From contig NZ_CP104381.1 in the NCBI RefSeq assembly GCF_030582395.1, positions 1,612,001 through 1,676,000 of the forward strand: a DNA stretch of 64,000 nucleotides. The letters are read 5' to 3'. Positions 62,083 to 64,000 of the stretch are shown piece by piece. Position numbers and translations under genes: made by a program. The DNA is from Ralstonia pickettii. GTDB taxonomy: Bacteria; Pseudomonadota; Gammaproteobacteria; Burkholderiales; Burkholderiaceae. Within the stretch, counting starts at the first letter, position 1. Every line of letters begins with the position of its first letter. Under the pieces are notes generated by a model. That model was not told the DNA's origin. It searched no databases and saw nothing but the letters and a program-made list of their open reading frames with translations.

Positions 62083-64000
62083 TCAATCCAGCGGTTCCGC
62101 AGCCTTGCTTTCCGTGCGTGCGGCGCCCTGTCCTTGGAGGCCTCCGTGTTGCAACGCACGCAGGACAAAGCGGCCAGGGTCGAGCGCTGCCACCAGGTCG
62201 GATTCCAGGGGGAGCGGGCCACCGTCAATCTGTGCCGCCAGCAACTCCGCGCCCAGTACCGACCATGTGAGGCCGCGCGAACCATACGCAAGTGCGGCAT
62301 ACAGCCCGGCAAGGCGAGGCAATTGCGCATGCGGCCCGCGCAAGCGAAAACCGGGTACCGCAGCGGCGGCCTCATCCGCCAGCGGACCGATCAACGGCAA
62401 CCGATTGGCCGAGACGCACCGCACCCCGACATAGCCTCGTAGCTGGGCAGGGTCGAGCTTTGCCAGCGCGCCGGCTTGGCCCGGTTGCAACGCGGTCAGC
62501 CGCCGGAGATTGGCGACGTGATCGGCGACGCGCTCCGTCAGATCGGATGCGCCCGGTTGGAATGAGGAACCTATGCGCACTGACTGTGCGCCCTGCTCGG
62601 CGGGCAAGAGGTACCCCTCGCCGCAAACAACGGCCTTTGGCCACGCGGCGCCCGCTTGCAATGCAGTGACGGGCACGTCGGTGAGTTGACCGCGCACTGG
62701 CTTGAGCGACGCGGATGTCAACGGCGCCAGACGTGCCGCACCGAGACTGTTGGCGAGAACGATGACCGGCGCCCTGGCAATCACATCTCCGTGCGCGTCC
62801 AGCGCCGCCCATTGATCGCCGTCTTGGCGCAGCGATTCGACACGCGTGTTCCAACGTGCATCGACAGCGGCCCCGGCAGCGGCGAGATTGGCACGGCAAA
62901 TGTCCGGCGGTGCGACCCAGCCGGCTTGCGCAAACCACCACCCTCCCTGCGGAACGCTGGCTCCGATGCGTTCGGCGGCCTCCTCCACATTGAGCCAGTC
63001 GATGTAATCGGTTGGATAGCCGAGCGCTTGCACGATGCGTTGCTGCTCGATGGCGTCGCCGGCGTGTTCAGCGAGTTGCAGGACACCGGTGCGTTGGAAA
63101 CCTGTGGCGAAGCCGGCGCGATCCAGCGCGTCCCAGTGGCGGCGCGCAAGGAGATTGCCTGCGCGCGATAGCCGCGACAGCACGCTGTCGTCGATGGACA
63201 CATGGGGATGCATGGCCGCTGCACGATGCGCAGACGTGCCACGCGCGGGGCCCTCGTTTTCATCGATGAGCGTGATGTGCCAGCCGCGCGATGCGAGCCG
63301 TTCTGCAACGGCGCAGCCGGCAAGCCCGGCGCCGAGCACGATGGCGTGATGTTGGCTCCAGACCGGCGCTTCAGCCGGTCCGCGCCGCGTGCGCCAGTGG
63401 GTTGGAAATTGCGCGACGGTCATGTCGCGTTTGGAGCCGAAACCGGGCGCCTTGCGCACCTCGAAACCAGCTTCCTGCAAGCCGCGCCGCACAAATCCAG
63501 CGGCGGTGTACGTGGCCAATGTCGCGCCGGCGCGCGCTACCCGCGCAAGCTGCTTGAACACGCGCGGCTGCCACAAATCCGGGTTTTTTGCGGGAGAGAA
63601 GCCGTCGAGATAAAACGCGTCGGCAGCGCACGACAGTTGGGGCAGCGTCTCCATCGCGTCACCAAACAGCAGCGTCAGGGTGACGCGGCCGCCATCGAGG
63701 GCCAGGCGATGCACACCCGGCATGGGCACGGGCCACGATTGACGGAGCATCTCGGCGAGCGGCGCCAGCGGGCCGCCTTGTGGATGCACGATCGACAAGC
63801 CGGCGCGATCGAATGGGTGCTTCTCGATCGAAACGAAATCGAGTCGCGCGCAACGCCGCGGATCGTCGCGCCACGCGGCCCACGTGGCAAGGAAATTCAG
63901 ACCTTGGCCGAAACCTGTTTCGACAATGGTGAAGCTTCGCTTGCCCTGCCACGCCGAGGGTAAGTCATTGCCGCCCAAGAAGACATGATGCGCCTGCGCC
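62083..64000 (-). CDS. mnmC: Bifunctional tRNA 5-methylaminomethyl-2-thiouridine synthesis protein (5' end outside window)
   Basis: Completes the mnm5s2U34 modification in tRNA wobble positions: an FAD-dependent domain removes the carboxymethyl group and a methyltransferase domain adds a methyl group. The visible 638 codons begin inside the protein (AQAHHVFLGGNDLP); the N-terminus is beyond 64000. The methyltransferase part has VETGFGQGLNFLATW (SAM site) and FYLDGFSPAKNPDLW. The oxidase domain starts near IVLGAGLAGCAVAERLASRGW (core GAGLAGCAVAERL), with PHVSIDDSVLSRL after it. The stop at 62083 is convergent-free, about 245 bases from the tig start. Confidence 0.95.
   Translation of the reverse strand, partial: AQAHHVFLGGNDLPSAWQGKRSFTIVETGFGQGLNFLATWAAWRDDPRRCARLDFVSIEKHPFDRAGLSIVHPQGGPLAPLAEMLRQSWPVPMPGVHRLALDGGRVTLTLLFGDAMETLPQLSCAADAFYLDGFSPAKNPDLWQPRVFKQLARVARAGATLATYTAAGFVRRGLQEAGFEVRKAPGFGSKRDMTVAQFPTHWRTRRGPAEAPVWSQHHAIVLGAGLAGCAVAERLASRGWHITLIDENEGPARGTSAHRAAAMHPHVSIDDSVLSRLSRAGNLLARRHWDALDRAGFATGFQRTGVLQLAEHAGDAIEQQRIVQALGYPTDYIDWLNVEEAAERIGASVPQGGWWFAQAGWVAPPDICRANLAAAGAAVDARWNTRVESLRQDGDQWAALDAHGDVIARAPVIVLANSLGAARLAPLTSASLKPVRGQLTDVPVTALQAGAAWPKAVVCGEGYLLPAEQGAQSVRIGSSFQPGASDLTERVADHVANLRRLTALQPGQAGALAKLDPAQLRGYVGVRCVSANRLPLIGPLADEAAAAVPGFRLRGPHAQLPRLAGLYAALAYGSRGLTWSVLGAELLAAQIDGGPLPLESDLVAALDPGRFVLRALQHGGLQGQGAARTESKAAEPLD

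Noticed and set aside
1..64000. Insertion sequences, prophage or integrative element
   Set aside because: No transposase, integrase, phage or conjugation gene is seen, and gene content and codon style are even throughout apart from the island at 33508-34611.

Overview
The window looks like chromosomal core sequence from a high-GC betaproteobacterium of the Burkholderiaceae, most likely Ralstonia. That call rests on gene order (tig-clpP-clpX-lon-hupB-tRNA-ppiD, yciB-bolA-parvulin), protein style and repeat content; no database search was possible. I see no insertion sequence, prophage, CRISPR array or rRNA. Gene density is high and most operons are tight. The only large non-coding stretch is 33508-34611.

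Left part (1-16.7 kb): a minus-strand beta-oxidation operon (fadB-type bifunctional enzyme, nicotinamidase, thiolase, acyl-CoA dehydrogenase cut by the window edge). Next come two tandem LysP-like permeases on the plus strand. A minus-strand cluster then holds an acyl-CoA ligase and a complete branched-chain-amino-acid-type ABC importer (livK-H-M-G-F). The promoter regions of the fadB operon and of the acyl-CoA ligase carry nearly the same palindromic motif, so I propose one regulon.

Middle (17-33.5 kb): SelO, MsrB, YciB, BolA, a periplasmic parvulin, a TrpXYZ-type ABC importer, an unusual J-domain protein, a porin divergent from a TctD/TctE-like two-component system, and a Pot-type ABC importer whose first permease has a large insertion. 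Then comes a 1.1 kb non-coding island. It holds an imperfect ~540 bp inverted structure, built from an interspersed palindromic repeat that also occurs inside the beta-oxidation operon, and about twenty copies of a 21 bp minisatellite.

Right part (34.6-64 kb): an SDR oxidoreductase divergent from a LysR regulator, a beta-lactamase-fold hydrolase, a 1460-residue autotransporter with four 92-residue passenger repeats, purL, a MarR-like regulator divergent from the NAD(P)HX repair enzyme Nnr, pgi, a YbbA-like ATPase whose start codon overlaps that of a divergent TesA-like esterase, a short signal peptidase paralogue, ppiD, two tRNAs, hupB, lon, clpX, clpP, tig, and mnmC (cut by the window edge). 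The last block is a protein quality-control module: a ribosome-bound chaperone, two ATP-dependent proteases and a periplasmic foldase. A sigma-32-like promoter lies before lon and a strong sigma-70-like promoter before hupB.
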